Of a stretch of DNA of 64,000 bases, positions 52,247 to 60,656 are shown in pieces (positions within the stretch are counted from its first letter, which is position 1; every line of letters begins with the position of its first letter). The stretch is from positions 62,001 to 126,000 of the forward strand of contig CAVFXS010000066.1 in assembly GCA_963626805.1 (NCBI GenBank). The letters run 5' to 3'. A program made the position numbers and the translations under genes. Under the pieces are notes generated by a model. That model was not told the origin of the DNA and did no database searches. It saw only the letters and a list, made by a program, of their open reading frames with translations. This stretch comes from CAG-632 sp963626805 (lineage in GTDB: Bacteria > Bacillota > Clostridia > Lachnospirales > Lachnospiraceae).

Positions 52247-53497
52247 TTATGAAGGAGAGCCGATAAAAATACCGGCGCGGAATTCATTGACTGGTTTTCG
52301 TAAATAATGTCGGCTGGCAGCCAGTTCGTATAAATGTGCGCCTGCAATATCCTGTTCCAGCATGGAAGCACCGACCGGATCAGAGACATTCAGATGCCGA
52401 AGCCCATCCGATAAACGGTTGATGACCGGAACGGAAGCGTGTGTGTTTATATGCTTCAGAAGCGGAGCGGATTCCTTACGGAAAGCAAGGAGTCTGGCAT
52501 AATGAATGCTTTTGCTGTTTCGCTGTGTCAGCATCTGCTCTGTCCGGATATCCAGCAGAATATGAAGCAAGGAACGCAGAATCCGGGTTCTTGTATAGGA
52601 TTTGCTGACAAGTGCATCTATAAATTCGGAACAGGTCAGATCCGGCTCGTATACAGATTGGATCCGGTTTGCAAGCTCCGGACTGATATCCAGATAGTCT
52701 GAAAGCGGGCGTGTAGGCTTCCAGAGACAATATTGGAGAAATGGATAAAAAGCATCCAGCGTAAGCGGTGGCTGTCCCTGACAGCCGGTCTGAAGCAACT
52801 GATAGGTACTTGTCGGCAGATGGTTTAACAGTTCCTCTGTGCATCCATGAGAAGTTAGAGCTTCCCGGATGGCAGTGGCAGAGGAGTAATGAACATTCAG
52901 TCTGGTATCGTGGTAGCCGGTATCGGTACGAAGGCAGATGGCAGGTTGTATAGAGCTGTGCGTCTGTTTTAAGGCCTTCAGATATTCAATTCCGAGAATT
53001 GCATTGGGTGCATTCAGTATGGTATCCAGCCCTGCAGAGGTCGGGACAGTGGCATGAAGAGCGTTCTGTCTGGCTTTCGGAAAGGACAGTCCGTTTGCCA
53101 GATTCTGATTCAGAATCAGACGGTAGTTTTCTGGCTCTTCAATCAGGAAATCCGCCAGCTTCTGCAAAAGAGGAAGGGATGTATCCTCGCAGCCGAAGCA
53201 CAGATGCGATACGCAGTTCAGGTCCTCAAAAAGTCTTACGCCGCCGTAGGCAAAGAATTCGGCACTTGCCGTTCCGTACAGGACCGGAAGCTCAAATACG
53301 GCATCTGCGCCCTGGGCAACTGCCATGGCAGCCCGCTGGTATTTATTCAGAATAGCGGGAACACCGCGCTGCATAAAATCTCCGTTTAAGACAACGATAA
53401 CGTAATCCGCATGAGTCTGCTCCCGGGCCTGCATAAGCTGATAGGCGTGACCGTTATGAAATGGATTGTATTCAGCAATAATACCTGTAATTTGCAT
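52247..53497 (-). CDS. tmcAL: TmcAL (YlbM), tRNA(Met) cytidine acetate ligase
   Basis: A 416-residue protein opening MQITGIIAEYNPFHNGH, with the nucleotidyltransferase HxGH motif, GDFMQRGVPAILNKYQRA and ELPVLYGTASAEFFA, which are signatures of the YlbM/TmcAL family. The enzyme acetylates C34 of the elongator tRNA(Met) anticodon from acetate and ATP. Start chosen at 53497, eight bases after AGGAG on the - strand; an upstream start at 53587 would add a hydrophobic stretch from the promoter region. It is divergent from recA. Confidence 0.92.
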   Translation of the reverse strand: MQITGIIAEYNPFHNGHAYQLMQAREQTHADYVIVVLNGDFMQRGVPAILNKYQRAAMAVAQGADAVFELPVLYGTASAEFFAYGGVRLFEDLNCVSHLCFGCEDTSLPLLQKLADFLIEEPENYRLILNQNLANGLSFPKARQNALHATVPTSAGLDTILNAPNAILGIEYLKALKQTHSSIQPAICLRTDTGYHDTRLNVHYSSATAIREALTSHGCTEELLNHLPTSTYQLLQTGCQGQPPLTLDAFYPFLQYCLWKPTRPLSDYLDISPELANRIQSVYEPDLTCSEFIDALVSKSYTRTRILRSLLHILLDIRTEQMLTQRNSKSIHYARLLAFRKESAPLLKHINTHASVPVINRLSDGLRHLNVSDPVGASMLEQDIAGAHLYELAASRHYLRKPVNEFRAGIFIGSPS

Positions 53498-53528
53498 AAG
53501 AACGCTCCTGATTAAAATGATATAATTT

Positions 53529-53557
53529 ACTATAAATGAAAAGTATGCAAAAAACAA
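53529..53557 (-). promoter_or_regulatory. Probable promoter of tmcAL
   Basis: On the - strand: TTGTTT (53557-53552), 17-base spacer, TATAGT (53534-53529). Confidence 0.4.
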
Positions 53558-53571
53558 GATGATAAAAAAAC

Positions 53572-53600
53572 TTTTCAACATTGACAAAATATGGTATGAT
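53572..53600 (+). promoter_or_regulatory. Possible upstream recA promoter
   Basis: TTTTCA (53572-53577), 17-base spacer and TATGAT (53595-53600), 155 bases ahead of recA. A leader transcript without recognisable ORF would result. Confidence 0.4.
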
Positions 53601-53686
53601 ATGGAAAATGTGTGAAATTATAATGGGAGATAAAAGGCAGGACCTGTTTGTGGGAAGGAGAGAACAATAAGAATTATAAAAATCAG

Positions 53687-53715
53687 TTGACAGAATGGGA
53701 AAAATATATTAGGAT
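53687..53715 (+). promoter_or_regulatory. recA: Main recA promoter
   Basis: TTGACA (53687-53692), 17-base spacer, TAGGAT (53710-53715). The predicted start lies next to the SOS box at 53726. Confidence 0.55.
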
Positions 53716-53725
53716 TAAAACAGAA

Positions 53726-53739
53726 CGAACGTATGTTTT
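53726..53739. promoter_or_regulatory. LexA (SOS) box before recA
   Basis: CGAAC-GTAT-GTTTT matches the Firmicutes SOS box CGAAC-N4-GTTCG at eight of ten defined positions. It covers the region just downstream of the recA -10 and 15 bases before the start codon, a suitable place for LexA repression. Confidence 0.55.
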
Positions 53740-53754
53740 GGCTAGGAGGATATT

Positions 53755-54816
53755 ATGGCAAGTGAAGAGAAATTAAAAGCATTAGATGCCGCACTGGCAC
53801 AGATTGAGAGACAGTATGGTAAGGGCTCTGTTATGAAGCTCGGTGACAGTGGGAACGGAATGAATGTAGAGACCATCCCGACCGGTTCTCTGAGTCTGGA
53901 TCTTGCATTGGGACTCGGAGGATTACCGAAGGGAAGAATTATAGAGATTTATGGACCGGAGTCCAGTGGTAAAACGACCGTTGCACTTCATGCGGTGGCA
54001 GAGGTACAGAAGCAGGGCGGAATTGCAGGCTTCATTGATGCAGAGCATGCGCTGGATCCCGCATATGCGAAGAATATCGGTGTGGATATTGATGACCTGT
54101 ACATTTCGCAGCCGGATAATGGAGAACAGGCATTGGAGATCGCAGAGACCATGGTGCGTTCCGGTGCGGTGGATATCGTGATCATAGACTCGGTAGCGGC
54201 GCTGGTTCCAAAGGCTGAGATTGATGGTGAGATGGGAGATTCTCATGTCGGTCTTCAGGCGAGACTGATGTCACAGGCACTTCGGAAATTAACTGCCGTT
54301 ATCAGTAAATCCAATTGTGTGGTTATCTTTATTAACCAGCTGCGTGAGAAGGTCGGTGTAATGTTTGGTAATCCGGAAACAACGACCGGCGGTCGTGCTC
54401 TGAAGTTCTATTCTTCTGTCCGTCTGGATGTACGAAGAATAGAAACTCTGAAAAAGGGTACGGAAATCGTAGGAAACCGTACCAGAGTAAAGGTTGTTAA
54501 GAATAAAGTGGCACCGCCGTTCAGAGAGGCTGAGTTTGATATTATGTTTGGCGAGGGTATTTCCAGAGAGGGTGATATTCTGGACCTGGCCGTGGCGAAT
54601 GAGGTAGTGCAGAAATCCGGTGCATGGTTTGCATATCAGGGAGAAAAGATCGGTCAGGGAAGAGAGAATGCGAAGGCATATCTGAAGGAGAACCCGACCG
54701 TTATGGCAGAGATTGAGAAAATAGTCCGTGAAAAGTGCGGAATCGGCACAGAGGAGAATGCGGAAGAAGCAGAGAAGGCAGGAAAGACTGCAAAGGGTAA
54801 GGCAAAAGAGGAGTAA
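53755..54816 (+). CDS. recA: RecA, recombinase
   Basis: A 353-residue protein of the usual length. Walker A is GPESSGKT (residues 67-74), and the loops include DAEHALDPAYAKNIGVDIDDLYISQPDNGEQAL-type sequence, VVIFINQLREKVGVMFGNPETTTGG and RTRVKVVKNKVAPPFREAEFDI. It promotes strand exchange and SOS induction by LexA cleavage. The C-terminus has an acidic/lysine tail (EENAEEAEKAGKTAKGKAKEE). AGGAGGA precedes the ATG. It is followed three bases later by recX. Confidence 0.98.
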   Translation: MASEEKLKALDAALAQIERQYGKGSVMKLGDSGNGMNVETIPTGSLSLDLALGLGGLPKGRIIEIYGPESSGKTTVALHAVAEVQKQGGIAGFIDAEHALDPAYAKNIGVDIDDLYISQPDNGEQALEIAETMVRSGAVDIVIIDSVAALVPKAEIDGEMGDSHVGLQARLMSQALRKLTAVISKSNCVVIFINQLREKVGVMFGNPETTTGGRALKFYSSVRLDVRRIETLKKGTEIVGNRTRVKVVKNKVAPPFREAEFDIMFGEGISREGDILDLAVANEVVQKSGAWFAYQGEKIGQGRENAKAYLKENPTVMAEIEKIVREKCGIGTEENAEEAEKAGKTAKGKAKEE

Positions 54817-54819
54817 GCA

Positions 54820-55290
54820 TTGGAGCATAACCAGACAGAGTATGTACAGGCAAAAGAATATGCACTTCGGAGTCTTACCTGTCTGGAACAGTCAGAGTTC
54901 CAGATCAGACAGAAGCTGAGCCGGAAGAAGTTCCGGGATGAAACCATTGAAGAGGTGCTCCGGTTTTTGAAGCAGTATGACTTTATCAATGATCGGAGAT
55001 ATGCAGAGCAGTATGTGGCGAGCCATTGTCAGCGGATGAATCGTAGGAAGCTTCTTGATAAGCTGTATGCAAAGGGGATTCGTTCGGCGGAGATTGATGA
55101 ATATCTGGAGCTGTATCAGTATGATGAGGAGCAGCTTCTGAAAAAGGCGGTAGAAAAGTACATAATTACACATGACATGACAAGAGAAAAACAGCTGGAT
55201 AAATGTATGATGTATTTCAGGCAGAAGGGATATTCATATTCCATGATCAGAGAGACCATTGCGCAAATAATGATACCGGAAAATGACTAA
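54820..55290 (+). CDS. recX: RecX, RecA modulator
   Basis: A 156-residue helical protein. Three RecX repeats can be made out: ALRSLTCLEQSEFQIRQKL, LRFLKQYDFINDRRYAEQY and MYFRQKGYSYSMIRETI. RecX limits or modulates RecA filaments. Start at TTG 54820 (AGGAG upstream within the recA end), giving MEHNQTEYVQAKEYAL. It is three bases downstream of recA and should be co-transcribed. Confidence 0.92.
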   Translation: MEHNQTEYVQAKEYALRSLTCLEQSEFQIRQKLSRKKFRDETIEEVLRFLKQYDFINDRRYAEQYVASHCQRMNRRKLLDKLYAKGIRSAEIDEYLELYQYDEEQLLKKAVEKYIITHDMTREKQLDKCMMYFRQKGYSYSMIRETIAQIMIPEND

Positions 55291-55369
55291 ATTGCTACAA
55301 TTTTATGGGCGATTTTGTCGAAAATGATTAGGCATTTATACAAAAACAAAGAAGATTTATTGAGGGCAC

Positions 55370-55398
55370 TTGACATAATGCACAAATAAGTATAGAAT
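55370..55398 (+). promoter_or_regulatory. Sigma-A type promoter of rny
   Basis: Perfect -35 TTGACA (55370-55375), 17-base spacer, -10 TAGAAT (55393-55398). About 48 bases before the rny start. Confidence 0.75.
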
Positions 55399-55445
55399 TG
55401 TTATGTTGTATTCGTACAATGAAAACTAAATAAGGAGGTGCTCCT

Positions 55446-56996
55446 GTGGAACCGATTCAATATATAATTTGTGCTATTATAGTATTAGTGGTTGCCGTAA
55501 TTACATGGTTTGCTGCGATTGCATATCGTAAGAATGTCGCAGAAAGTAAGACTGGCAAAGCTGAAGATAAAGCTCGAGAGATTATTGATGAAGCCCTCAA
55601 GACTGCCGAAGCAAAGAAGCGTGAAGCATTACTGGACGCAAAGGAAGAAAATCTTCGAATCAAGAATGAATTTGATAAGGAGATCAAAGAGCGTCGTAAT
55701 GAAGTACAGCGTATGGAGAAACGAGTTCTTTCCAAGGAAGAGAATCTGGATCGGAAATCGGAACAGATGGAGAAGAAAGAAGCTTCATTAGCTGCAAAAG
55801 AGGCTTCCCTTGAAAAGCAGAAGGCAAAGGTTGAGGAACTCCAGGCAAAGCGGCTGCAGGAACTAGAGAGAATCTCTGGATTAACCTCTGAACAAGCAAA
55901 AGATTACTTATTAAAGACTGTTGAAGATGAAGTAAAGCATGAAACTGCAGTCATGATCAAGGAAATGGAAAGCCGGGCAAAGGAAGAAGCCGGCAAGAAG
56001 GCGAAAGAGTATGTGGTAAACGCAATACAGAAATGTGCTGCAGACCATGTTGCAGAAGCAACGATTTCGCTGGTGCAGTTACCGAATGATGAGATGAAGG
56101 GTCGAATTATTGGTCGGGAAGGCCGTAATATCAGAACGCTTGAAACTCTGACAGGTGTAGATCTGATTATTGATGATACACCGGAAGCAGTTATCTTATC
56201 AAGTTTCGATCCGATTCGCCGTGAGGTAGCGAGAATTGCGCTGGAAAAATTAATTATTGATGGTAGAATTCATCCGGCCAGAATCGAAGAGATGGTCGAG
56301 AAGGCGCAGAAGGAAGTTGAAACGACAATGCGGGAGGAAGGCGAGGCCGCTACATTAGAGGTAGGCGTGCATGGCATCCATCCGGAATTGGTTCGATTAC
56401 TGGGAAAGATGAAATTCAGAACCAGTTATGGACAGAATGCATTAAAGCATTCCGTTGAAGTTGCTCAGTTATGCGGACTGTTAGCCGGTGAGATCGGTGT
56501 AGATATCCGTATGGCAAAAAGAGCAGGTCTTCTTCATGATATTGGTAAAGCCTTGGATCATGAGATGGAAGGTTCCCATATTTCAATCGGTGTTGATTTG
56601 TGCCGGAAGTATAAGGAATCTCCAATTGTAATTAATGCAGTGGAAGCACATCATGGTGATGTTGAACCGGAGTCATTGATTGCGTGTATTGTACAGGCAG
56701 CTGATACGATTTCGGCAGCAAGACCTGGTGCCCGACGTGAAACGTTGGAAACATATACAACAAGACTGACACAGTTAGAAGCGATTGCAAATAGCTTTGA
56801 TGGTGTTGAGAAAACTTTTGCTATTCAGGCAGGTAGAGAGATTCGTGTTATGGTAGTTCCAGAGCAGGTCAGCGATGCGGATATGGTTATTCTTGCACAT
56901 GATATTGCAAAGCAGATTGAAAGTGAGTTAGAATATCCGGGACAGATTAAGGTTAGTCTGATTCGTGAATCCCGCGCAACTGATGTTGCTAAGTAG
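55446..56996 (+). CDS. rny: Ribonuclease Y
   Basis: A 516-residue membrane-bound endoribonuclease that starts mRNA decay. Order: N-terminal helix (residues about 5-25), long coiled coil (about 35-160), KH domain (VQLPNDEMKGRIIGREGRNIRTLETLTGVDLIIDDTPE-type block), HD domain with the metal-binding HD in GLLHDIGKALDHE, and a C-terminal domain. GTG start at 55446 after AAGGAGGTG. Length is standard. Confidence 0.97.
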   Translation: MEPIQYIICAIIVLVVAVITWFAAIAYRKNVAESKTGKAEDKAREIIDEALKTAEAKKREALLDAKEENLRIKNEFDKEIKERRNEVQRMEKRVLSKEENLDRKSEQMEKKEASLAAKEASLEKQKAKVEELQAKRLQELERISGLTSEQAKDYLLKTVEDEVKHETAVMIKEMESRAKEEAGKKAKEYVVNAIQKCAADHVAEATISLVQLPNDEMKGRIIGREGRNIRTLETLTGVDLIIDDTPEAVILSSFDPIRREVARIALEKLIIDGRIHPARIEEMVEKAQKEVETTMREEGEAATLEVGVHGIHPELVRLLGKMKFRTSYGQNALKHSVEVAQLCGLLAGEIGVDIRMAKRAGLLHDIGKALDHEMEGSHISIGVDLCRKYKESPIVINAVEAHHGDVEPESLIACIVQAADTISAARPGARRETLETYTTRLTQLEAIANSFDGVEKTFAIQAGREIRVMVVPEQVSDADMVILAHDIAKQIESELEYPGQIKVSLIRESRATDVAK

Positions 56997-57037
56997 TCCG
57001 AGACATTGAGTCATTGAAGCATAATGCTGAAAACGTT

Positions 57038-57078
57038 CCGCCATAGTATGAATGAGAATTATACTATGGCGGTTTCTT
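57038..57078 (+). terminator. Intrinsic terminator after rny
   Basis: CCGCCATAGTAT (57038-57049) and ATACTATGGCGG (57061-57072) are perfect arms, followed by TTTCTTTT. Confidence 0.9.
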
Positions 57079-57091
57079 TTATTTTAAATGC

Positions 57092-57120
57092 TTGCAAATT
57101 CAAACCGTGTATATTACGAT
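57092..57120 (+). promoter_or_regulatory. Possible promoter of the Nudix gene
   Basis: TTGCAA (57092-57097), 17-base spacer, TACGAT (57115-57120), 42 bases ahead of the start. Confidence 0.4.
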
Positions 57121-57162
57121 AGGCGATAAGAAATATCAGATGAATAAAGGATGGTAGGATAA

Positions 57163-57708
57163 ATGGCAAAATACAGAAAGCTGGGAGAGGAGCTGGCATA
57201 TCGAGGGGGCATTATCAAGGTCTACCGTGACAGACTGCAGCTTCCGAACGGAAATGAGGTAGTGTATGATCTGATCCGGCATTCCGGCGGTGCCGCTGTG
57301 TTACCGATCACAGAGGATGGGAAGCTGGTGGTTGTCAGACAGTATCGGAACAGTGTAGACAAGGAGGTGCTGGAGATTCCGGCCGGATTATTGGACCCAA
57401 CGGATAAATCCGGTGAGGTCTGTGCTAGACGAGAGCTGCAGGAGGAAACCGGTTATATGGCAGGAAGCATGGAATTTGTGGCACAGGTTTACGGAGCCAT
57501 CGGAGTCTGTGATGAGAAAACAGAGATTTATCTGGCAGAAAACCTGACACCATGTGAAAGACATCCGGATCCGGAGGAATTTATTGATATCTGTTATCTG
57601 GAGCTGGAGGATGCGGTCCGGATGATCCAAAACCGGGAGATCATAGATGCAAAAACAGTAATTGCGATCCAGTATTATCAATTGAAAAAGCAGAAGCTTC
57701 AGGGATAA
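57163..57708 (+). CDS. ADP-ribose pyrophosphatase-type Nudix hydrolase
   Basis: A 181-residue Nudix enzyme of the NudF/ADP-ribose pyrophosphatase type. The Nudix box Gx5Ex7REUxEExGU is complete: G in GLLDPTDKSGE, then ARRELQEETGYM. Related features include VVRQYRNSVDKEVLEIPAG at its left, typical of ADPRases. It hydrolyses ADP-ribose or similar nucleoside diphosphate compounds; the real substrate is not proven. Confidence 0.92.
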   Translation: MAKYRKLGEELAYRGGIIKVYRDRLQLPNGNEVVYDLIRHSGGAAVLPITEDGKLVVVRQYRNSVDKEVLEIPAGLLDPTDKSGEVCARRELQEETGYMAGSMEFVAQVYGAIGVCDEKTEIYLAENLTPCERHPDPEEFIDICYLELEDAVRMIQNREIIDAKTVIAIQYYQLKKQKLQG

Positions 57709-57733
57709 TTTTATCCCGTGCAGCATATATAGT

Positions 57734-57759
57734 ATAAGCCGGACATGGTTCCGGCTTAT
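57734..57759 (+). terminator. Hairpin between the Nudix gene and spoIIM
   Basis: ATAAGCCGGA (57734-57743) and TCCGGCTTAT (57750-57759) form a perfect stem around CATGGT. The following T-run is weak (TAAAATAG), so termination may be partial. Confidence 0.6.
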
Positions 57760-57780
57760 TAAAATAGCCGGAGGTGAAAT

Positions 57781-58329
57781 ATGGGTGAAAGAAAGATTTC
57801 CTGGCTGATATTGGCGTGCTTTGCAGGGATTATAGCCGGAACAATCCTGACCAATGTGACCGGACTGGTGAAGCCGGACCTGCTATATATGTTTGCGGTT
57901 GATCAATATTCAGCGGCCGGCTGGCTTCAGCAGGAGAGAAAGGAGCTGCTGCTTTATTTATTTCGACAAAGAGGAATTCAGTTTCTGGTTTTCTGTGTGA
58001 TCGGATTTCTTGGAAATCCTGCGGTGATTGTTTTACTTGGTGTATTTTTCGGTGGGGTGATCTGGGGAATGGTGATCTCACTGGAAACGATGCGGCTTGG
58101 AATTCATGGAATGCTGTTTGCGGTCAGTCTCTTTCTGCCACATGGTCTGTTTTATATTGCAGCGTTCGGAGGTTTTATCTGGATGAAGGAGAAGCTGGAA
58201 GAGGTATCAATGTCAGTTGTTAGATATGGACTGCAATGTATAGTGTTGCCGCTCCTGTTTACGGTGCTTGGAATTCTGGCAGAAGGCTTTGTGTCACCGC
58301 TGTTAATTCAATGGGTTATGAGGGGGTGA
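57781..58329 (+). CDS. spoIIM: Stage II sporulation protein M
   Basis: A 182-residue polytopic membrane protein of the SpoIIM family (five helices; FLGNPAVIVLLGVFFGGVIWGMVISLE and PHGLFYIAAFGGFIWM). In Bacillus, it joins SpoIID and SpoIIP in the machine that remodels peptidoglycan during engulfment. GGAGGTG before the ATG. It supports a spore-forming history, though the lineage may have lost sporulation. Confidence 0.9.
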   Translation: MGERKISWLILACFAGIIAGTILTNVTGLVKPDLLYMFAVDQYSAAGWLQQERKELLLYLFRQRGIQFLVFCVIGFLGNPAVIVLLGVFFGGVIWGMVISLETMRLGIHGMLFAVSLFLPHGLFYIAAFGGFIWMKEKLEEVSMSVVRYGLQCIVLPLLFTVLGILAEGFVSPLLIQWVMRG

Positions 58330-58356
58330 AGTGATAGAAAATGAGCATTTTGTATA

Positions 58357-58385
58357 TTGATTTTTCAGGAACGACTGAGTATAAT
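58357..58385 (+). promoter_or_regulatory. Sigma-A type promoter of xerD
   Basis: TTGATT (58357-58362), 17-base spacer, perfect -10 TATAAT (58380-58385), 37 bases before the start. Confidence 0.7.
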
Positions 58386-58422
58386 AAAAACAATATCGGC
58401 GAATTATGAAAGGTATTGTTGA

Positions 58423-59310
58423 ATGGGTGAAGAAATCGGTTACTTTGAGACCTATTTAAGAGATGTGAAGCGTTCAAGTGCAAACACGATCGCAGCATAT
58501 CGCAGGGATCTGGTAAAGTTTGAAAGGTATATGGCAGAACAGGGAAGGACTTCGGTTGATATGGTGACAGCAACCAGTCTGACAAGCTATGTTCTTTTTT
58601 TGGAAAAGCAGGGAATGTCTACAGCTACAATTTCTAGAAGTGTAGCGTCCATTCGTGCTTTTTTCGTGTTTTTATTGCGAAAAGGAAGAATCACTCAGGA
58701 TCCGTCAGAACAGCTGAAACCGCCGCATGTGGAGAAGAAGATACCACAGGTTCTGACCGTGGCGGAGGTAGAACTTCTGTTAGAGCAGCCGGCCGGAAAT
58801 TCACCGAAGGAATTGCGGGATAAGGCAATGCTGGAGCTGTTATATGCGACCGGAATCCGGGTATCCGAGCTGATTTCTCTGAAGGTTCAGGATATCAATC
58901 TTCATATGAGTTATATTTGTTGTCATGATGGAGAGAAGGAACGTGTGATCCCATTTGAACGGGCAGCGAAGGAGGCGGTTGTCCGCTATCTGGAGCAGGG
59001 ACGCGATTCTCTGAACAGAGACAGGGATTACCTGTTTGTGAATTATCAGGGCGGCGCCATGACCAGACAGGGATTCTGGAAAATAATCAAGCATTATGCG
59101 GATATGGCGGGAATCGAGAAGGATATTACCCCACATATGATCAGACATTCGTTTGCATCCCATCTGGTAGATAACGGAGCAGATTTAAAGGCTGTTCAGG
59201 AAATGCTGGGGCATTCGGATATTTCGACAACCCAGATTTATATGAAACGAAACGCAGTTCGATTAAAGGAAATATATGATCGGGCTCATCCGAGAGCAAA
59301 GAAGGCATAA
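58423..59310 (+). CDS. xerD: XerD-type tyrosine recombinase
   Basis: A 295-residue site-specific recombinase of standard length. An N-terminal SAM-like DNA-binding domain (FETYLRDVKRSSANTIAAYRRDL) precedes the catalytic domain with Arg in TGIRVSELISL, HMIRHSFASHL, LGHSDISTTQIYM and the nucleophile Tyr in QIYMK. The enzyme resolves chromosome dimers at dif. The gene is not next to an att site, integrase neighbours or phage genes, so the housekeeping role is preferred. Confidence 0.93.
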   Translation: MGEEIGYFETYLRDVKRSSANTIAAYRRDLVKFERYMAEQGRTSVDMVTATSLTSYVLFLEKQGMSTATISRSVASIRAFFVFLLRKGRITQDPSEQLKPPHVEKKIPQVLTVAEVELLLEQPAGNSPKELRDKAMLELLYATGIRVSELISLKVQDINLHMSYICCHDGEKERVIPFERAAKEAVVRYLEQGRDSLNRDRDYLFVNYQGGAMTRQGFWKIIKHYADMAGIEKDITPHMIRHSFASHLVDNGADLKAVQEMLGHSDISTTQIYMKRNAVRLKEIYDRAHPRAKKA

Positions 59311-59321
59311 GGAATATTTAT

Positions 59322-60581
59322 ATGATAGAAATAGGCAAATTATCAAATGGAATTCGAACCGTAATCGAAACAGTGCCCAATGTACGTTCAGTTGCATTGG
59401 GCATTTATGTTGAAATCGGTTCTGCATACGAAACAGAACAAAATAATGGAATATCGCATATGATCGAGCATATGCTGTTCAAGGGAACAGAAACAAGGTC
59501 TGCGCATGAGATAGCAATCGAAACGGCACGTCTCGGAGATGATCTCAATGCGTATACAGCAAAAGAGGTTACATGCTTTTATGCAAGAGTGCTGGATGAA
59601 CAGCTGCCGGCAATTGTGGAGATCCTTGGGGACATGCTGTCGCATTCTGTATTCCGGAAAGAAGATCTGGAGAAGGAAAAGGGAATCATTCTGGACGAGA
59701 TTGATATGTATGAGGATTCGCCGGAGGACATGGTTCAGGAACAGTTTCAGAAGCTGACCTGGCGGGATGATCCGCTGGGATATATTATTTCCGGGAAAGA
59801 GGAAAATGTCAGACGGATTTCCAGAGAAGAACTGATGCAATTCTGGAAGGAGACTTATATTGCGGAACGGATTCTGATATCGGTAGCCGGGAATGTGGAT
59901 CCGGAGCAGGTGAAGGATTTGCTGGAGCGTCATTTTTCATCCATACCGCATGGTACTTATCAGAGAAAGACTGAGGTTCCGGTGTACTATCCAGTCCGGC
60001 AGGTGTTTCAGAAGGAAACAGAGCAGATTCATCTGTGCATGGGATTCCTTGGAATCAGTCATACGGACAGCCGAAGCTATATTCTGTCCATGGCGAACAG
60101 TATCCTGGGTGGAAGCTCCTGCTCCCGGTTGTTTCAGCAGATCCGGGAAGAACAGGGACATTGCTACAGCATTTATTCGTATGGAAGCTCTTATCGAACA
60201 ACAGGAACAATTCAGATTTATGCAGGAATGAATCCGGAACATGTGGCAGATGTATGCAGCGGGATTCTGGATGTGATCCGGAAGCTACAGGAGACCGGCC
60301 CGACAGAGGAGGAAATCAGGCAGACATTATCACAGATTCGCTCAGAGCTTTATCTGTCTATGGAAAATACACATAACCGGATGAATCATAATGCCCGCAG
60401 CTTTCTTTATTATGACCGTTTTATCTCACCGGAGGAGATGCTCGCCGAGCTGGAGAAAATCCAGAAAGAGGATCTGCTTCAGTTTATGCGGGAGTTTCTG
60501 AACGGTGAACAGCTTGGAATCACTTTGATGGGGGATATTCAGGAGCATCCGGAAATAAAAAATATCATTTTCGGCATTTAA
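59322..60581 (+). CDS. M16 family zinc peptidase
   Basis: A 419-residue protein of the pitrilysin/YmxG (MlpA) group. The zinc site HxxEH is His46-Met-Ile-Glu49-His50, and the third ligand region is ILDEIDMYEDSPEDM. Full length and both halves of the M16 fold are visible. In Firmicutes, YmxG-type peptidases are of unclear substrate. It is 11 bases after xerD, probably co-transcribed. Confidence 0.93.
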   Translation: MIEIGKLSNGIRTVIETVPNVRSVALGIYVEIGSAYETEQNNGISHMIEHMLFKGTETRSAHEIAIETARLGDDLNAYTAKEVTCFYARVLDEQLPAIVEILGDMLSHSVFRKEDLEKEKGIILDEIDMYEDSPEDMVQEQFQKLTWRDDPLGYIISGKEENVRRISREELMQFWKETYIAERILISVAGNVDPEQVKDLLERHFSSIPHGTYQRKTEVPVYYPVRQVFQKETEQIHLCMGFLGISHTDSRSYILSMANSILGGSSCSRLFQQIREEQGHCYSIYSYGSSYRTTGTIQIYAGMNPEHVADVCSGILDVIRKLQETGPTEEEIRQTLSQIRSELYLSMENTHNRMNHNARSFLYYDRFISPEEMLAELEKIQKEDLLQFMREFLNGEQLGITLMGDIQEHPEIKNIIFGI

Positions 60582-60588
60582 AACACAG

Positions 60589-60616
60589 TTTAGACGTATT
60601 TTTTCGGTATTATATT
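60589..60616 (+). promoter_or_regulatory. Possible promoter of the ABC transporter genes
   Basis: TTTAGA (60589-60594), 16-base spacer, TATATT (60611-60616); 40 bases before the start of the ATPase gene. Confidence 0.5.
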
Positions 60617-60656
60617 CAGAAATGAATGTCCAGAAGAGTTATAAGGAGGGACAGAT

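Noticed and set aside
53601..53680. Small peptide gene in the recA leader
   Set aside because: A GGAAGGAGAG site occurs near 53653 but no start codon in useful distance opens a frame.
58423..59310. XerD-type recombinase as sign of a mobile element
   Set aside because: Standard length, own sigma-A promoter, neighbours are housekeeping genes, no att repeats or phage genes nearby.
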